The translations under genes were made by a program, and so were the position numbers. The notes below the pieces were generated by a model. It ran no database searches. It saw only the letters and a list, made by a program, of their open reading frames with translations, and was not told the DNA's origin. A DNA stretch of 7,945 nt from Spirosoma fluviale (GTDB lineage: Bacteria; Bacteroidota; Bacteroidia; Cytophagales; Spirosomataceae): the NCBI GenBank assembly GCA_945860325.1, contig CAMARL010000078.1, forward strand, positions 1 to 7,945, written 5' to 3'. The first letter of the stretch is position 1. Each line of letters starts with the position of its first letter. Shown here piece by piece: positions 5,731 through 7,945 of the stretch.

Positions 5731-6942
5731 TTAATTCATTAATAATAGTTGGATATCTTTAACAGGTTTTTTAAATAATTTCCCAATTAAAGTATGTGTA
5801 ACGTGCCCTTTATAGCAATAAACCCCTTTCATAAACGATTTTCCTTGCCAAAGCATCTCTTCAATCCCCCCAGTTTTACCCGTTTTTAAAACAAAAGAAG
5901 TAATTAAATTACTGATGGCTAGACTGGAAGTTTTTGAGACTAAGGATGGAATATTAGGTACACAATAATGGGTAATTCCGTATTTATTAATGGTTGGATT
6001 TTTCAAGTTGGTCATTTCGGAAGTCTCGAAACAGCCTCCTTGATCGATACAAACGTCAATAATCAGTGTTCCTTCTTTTAAATTGGCCACCATTTCTTCG
6101 GTCACTACACAAGGGGTAATACCGGAATCAGATCTTAAAGCGCCGACGATAACCGTAGCTTCTTGTAAGGCTTTGGGCAAATTTTCGGAATCAATGACTT
6201 GGGTAATTAATGGAAACCCAAGGGTACTTTTTAGCCTTTGTAATTTATAAATGTCTTTGTCAAAAACTTGCATTTGAATGCCTGAATGCCATGCGGCTCT
6301 GGCAACCTGTTCGGCCACATGACCTGAACCTAATATGACTAAATTAAATGGCGGGACTCCTGTGACATTTCCTAATAAAATACCATTACCTTCTTTATTG
6401 CGTAGTAATTCACTGGCGATGGGTAAGACTAATTGGCCAGCAATTTCAGCCATTATTTTGACAAAGGGGAATTCGCCGCCGTTATCTTCTACATATTCAA
6501 GTCCTATGGCAAGGATTTTTTTCAGGTTTAATTGGTCGATGGCCTCAGAACTTAGTTGATGTTGAGATGCACACGAAATGATGGCATTCCCTATTTTCAT
6601 TTGGGAAATTTCATCTAAAGTAGGGGCGTTCATTTTGATGATGAGCGGACATTGCCAAACTTGATTTTGATTTTCTGTCACGCTGGCACCTGCTAAAAGA
6701 TAATCAGCGTCATTAAATCCTGCACGCTCACCGGCAGATTTTTCTACACATACATCATGGCCATTGGAAATTAGAAGTTGGGCCGCTTGGGGACTCAATG
6801 CAACCCTATTTTCATCCTTAGAATCTTCTTTAGGAATACCAATTTGAATGGATTTTGCATTTTTTTTGGTCCAATTCATGGCCTCCATCGTCATGATTCC
6901 TTGTTGGGCCAGTATTTCCTGAAAGGGTGTAGTTTCTGTCAT
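5731..6942 (-). CDS. ald: Alanine dehydrogenase (AlaDH/PNT family)
   Basis: A 403-residue NAD-dependent enzyme expected to interconvert L-alanine with pyruvate, ammonium and NADH. After an N-terminal extension of about 30 residues, the AlaDH/PNT substrate domain begins with IGIPKEDSKDENRVALSP (34-51), with the pyruvate-binding Arg (R46) and a Lys in IIKMNAP (K103). The Rossmann domain starts at VILGSGHVAEQ (202-212) with the NAD ribose-binding acid in VFDKD (226-230), and the catalytic-loop Asp D300 lies in IDQGGCFE. HYCVPNIPS, near the C-terminal end, also fits the family. The extension makes it longer than the roughly 370-residue classical enzyme. The region of the catalytic His and the third Gly of the NAD loop look divergent. 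ATG 6942 overlaps the tsaE stop as ATGA; an in-frame TTG at 6951 was not preferred. Confidence is high for family, moderate for the reaction. Confidence 0.87.
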   Translation of the reverse strand: MTETTPFQEILAQQGIMTMEAMNWTKKNAKSIQIGIPKEDSKDENRVALSPQAAQLLISNGHDVCVEKSAGERAGFNDADYLLAGASVTENQNQVWQCPLIIKMNAPTLDEISQMKIGNAIISCASQHQLSSEAIDQLNLKKILAIGLEYVEDNGGEFPFVKIMAEIAGQLVLPIASELLRNKEGNGILLGNVTGVPPFNLVILGSGHVAEQVARAAWHSGIQMQVFDKDIYKLQRLKSTLGFPLITQVIDSENLPKALQEATVIVGALRSDSGITPCVVTEEMVANLKEGTLIIDVCIDQGGCFETSEMTNLKNPTINKYGITHYCVPNIPSLVSKTSSLAISNLITSFVLKTGKTGGIEEMLWQGKSFMKGVYCYKGHVTHTLIGKLFKKPVKDIQLLLMN

Positions 6943-7367
6943 GATTGCCAATTAAAGGTCAATTTACGGCTAAATTCAGTCAAATGTACAATCTCTATAT
7001 TGACATGCGGGATATTCCACAAAATTTCGGCTCTTTCTGGCCATTCAATAAAGCATAAATGGCCTGAATCAAGGTATTCTTCGATGCCAATATCGACGGC
7101 CTCTTGTACGTTTTCTAGTCGGTACAAATCAAAATGATAGATGATCTCACCTGATTCTGTTTCATAGGGATTGACCAGTGAGAAGGTCGGACTTTGTACG
7201 ATGGATTTAACTTTTATTTGTTGGCCTATTTCTTTCACTAAAGTTGTTTTCCCCGCACCCATTTCTCCTCTAAATAACCATATCTTAGGCCCATGGTTGA
7301 TCACCTCTAAAAGCTGATTTACAGCACTAGAAATATTTTCAAGCGAATATTCTATTTCAAAAATCAT
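6939..7367 (-). CDS. tsaE: tRNA t6A37 threonylcarbamoyladenosine biosynthesis ATPase TsaE
   Basis: A 142-residue P-loop ATPase of normal TsaE length. The Walker A motif GEMGAGKT is at 34-41, followed by the family motif SPTFSLVNPY (59-68), HFDLYRL (78-84) with the conserved Asp D80, and FIEWPE (106-111), whose E108-W109 pair is characteristic. TsaE acts with TsaB and TsaD to drive transfer of threonylcarbamoyl from TsaC-made threonylcarbamoyl-AMP to A37 of ANN-decoding tRNAs, in the cytoplasm. Both junctions are 4-base ATGA overlaps, with the SDR gene before it and ald after it, which suggests translational coupling. No other tsa gene is in the window. Confidence 0.95.
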   Translation of the reverse strand: MIFEIEYSLENISSAVNQLLEVINHGPKIWLFRGEMGAGKTTLVKEIGQQIKVKSIVQSPTFSLVNPYETESGEIIYHFDLYRLENVQEAVDIGIEEYLDSGHLCFIEWPERAEILWNIPHVNIEIVHLTEFSRKLTFNWQS

Positions 7368-7945
7368 AGTTCAATGTCACCCAATTGCGGGCGAATTAAT
7401 ATTTCTTCAATGACCGTTGACGCGCTCATGATAGAAGCCGAAAATATAGTGTTAGCCACATCTTCTGCAGGAATAAATCTTGAATCGGGTAAATTAACTC
7501 CATCCCAAGCGGGTGTTAGCGTAGCGCCAGGAAGGACCGCGGTGACTTTAATTCCTTGTGTTTTCAATTCTTCTCTTAAGACCTTAGTAAACCCTAATAA
7601 GGCAAATTTACTGATGCAATAAGATCCTCCAGCGGTATATGCCGTGATGGAAGCAGTGGAGCAGATGGTAAAAATATGTCCAGATTTAGATTTTTGCATG
7701 CCAGGTAAAATGGCTTTGGTTAAGTGGTAAGCGCTGTAAAGGTTAGCCTCAATTTGTCTTTCAAGCACGCCATCTTCCTCATTCTGAATTTGACCAGGCA
7801 AAAAATAACCTGCATTGTTAATTAGGACGTCAATTTTGGTTTCTTGATTTAAAATCCATTGAGCAAAATTGGACACCTGTTTTTTATCACTTAAATCTGC
7901 TACAAAAGTATGTAGCAGAGGGTGGTTCAACTCACGTTTTAGGCT
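7364..7945 (-). CDS. Short-chain dehydrogenase/reductase (N-terminus outside the window)
   Basis: A 193-residue C-terminal portion of a classical SDR; the frame stays open to the right edge, so the start and the Gly-rich TGxxxGxG cofactor motif lie beyond it. In the numbering of the visible part: the adenine-contact D17-L18, INNAG (42-46), the structural Asn N68, the catalytic Ser S96 (ICSTAS), and the YxxxK pair Y109 and K113 in SYCISKFAL. LPGATLTPAW follows in the place of the family PG motif. These show an active NAD(P)H-dependent oxidoreductase. Substrate cannot be read from the sequence, and NAD or NADP preference needs the missing N-terminus. A TTG at 7930 should not be taken as the start, because SDR-like sequence continues upstream of it. 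It overlaps tsaE by 4 bases. Confidence 0.9.
   Translation of the reverse strand, partial: SLKRELNHPLLHTFVADLSDKKQVSNFAQWILNQETKIDVLINNAGYFLPGQIQNEEDGVLERQIEANLYSAYHLTKAILPGMQKSKSGHIFTICSTASITAYTAGGSYCISKFALLGFTKVLREELKTQGIKVTAVLPGATLTPAWDGVNLPDSRFIPAEDVANTIFSASIMSASTVIEEILIRPQLGDIEL

Noticed and set aside
6943..6951. TTG start three codons upstream for ald
   Set aside because: The ATG at 6942 forms an ATGA overlap with the tsaE stop, as at the SDR-tsaE junction, and the extra residues carry no homology.
7364..7930. Complete SDR gene starting at TTG 7930
   Set aside because: The frame stays open to the right edge and the Gly-rich cofactor motif is missing, so the gene is cut by the window rather than starting there.
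1..7945. Search for CRISPR arrays, transposons, tRNA genes, toxin-antitoxin or defence genes
   Set aside because: Reading both strands, I saw no repeat-spacer pattern, terminal inverted repeats, tRNA-like cloverleaf or defence-type proteins; xerD here has the features of a core chromosomal recombinase rather than an integrase of a mobile element.

Overview
The window looks like ordinary chromosomal DNA from a member of the Bacteroidota, most likely of the Cytophagales type. This placement is an inference. It rests on AT-rich sequence, the lack of clear Shine-Dalgarno sequences before the starts, one good match to the Bacteroidota -7 promoter element (TAnnTTTG), and protein types common in that phylum: a two-domain viroplasmin/RNase HI, a roughly 400-residue alanine dehydrogenase, and a class V aminotransferase starting with a YPGPSKV motif. 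I see no rRNA, tRNA, CRISPR, insertion sequence or phage genes. There is no gene-free stretch longer than about 100 bases.

Layout. Positions 1-4313 are a minus-strand cluster read from right to left: aroQ (type II 3-dehydroquinate dehydratase), a class V PLP aminotransferase, a MarC-family membrane protein, rnhA (RNase HI with an N-terminal hybrid-binding domain), and a TrmN6-type tRNA adenine methyltransferase. Gaps are 1-3 bases, or a 14-base overlap, so this is very probably one operon. After a 47-base gap a family 2 glycosyltransferase follows, cut by the left edge and possibly with its own promoter. Positions 4314-4413 are a divergent intergenic region with two short perfect palindromes. 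Positions 4414-5313 carry xerD on the plus strand, the only plus-strand gene. Positions 5308-7945 are a second minus-strand operon, also read right to left: a short-chain dehydrogenase (5' end outside the window), tsaE, an alanine dehydrogenase and a small uncharacterised acidic protein. Two junctions in it are 4-base ATGA overlaps. The last gene's stop codon overlaps the xerD stop region by 6 bases, tail to tail.

How the genes fit together. Most are housekeeping genes: shikimate pathway (aroQ), tRNA modification (tsaE for t6A37, trmN6 for m6A37 of tRNA-Val), RNA-DNA hybrid removal (rnhA), chromosome dimer resolution (xerD), and alanine/pyruvate/ammonia exchange (ald). The shared transcription units mix pathways, and I see no single dedicated system. 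The least explained parts are the 138-residue protein after alanine dehydrogenase, the divergent active-site region of that dehydrogenase, the unknown substrate of the class V aminotransferase, and the paired palindromes between aroQ and xerD. I found no convincing new defence or mobile system.

Several starts were set by hand: aroQ at 4313, xerD at ATG 4414 (not TTG 4408), trmN6 at ATG 1642 (not GTG 1660), and ald at ATG 6942 (not TTG 6951).
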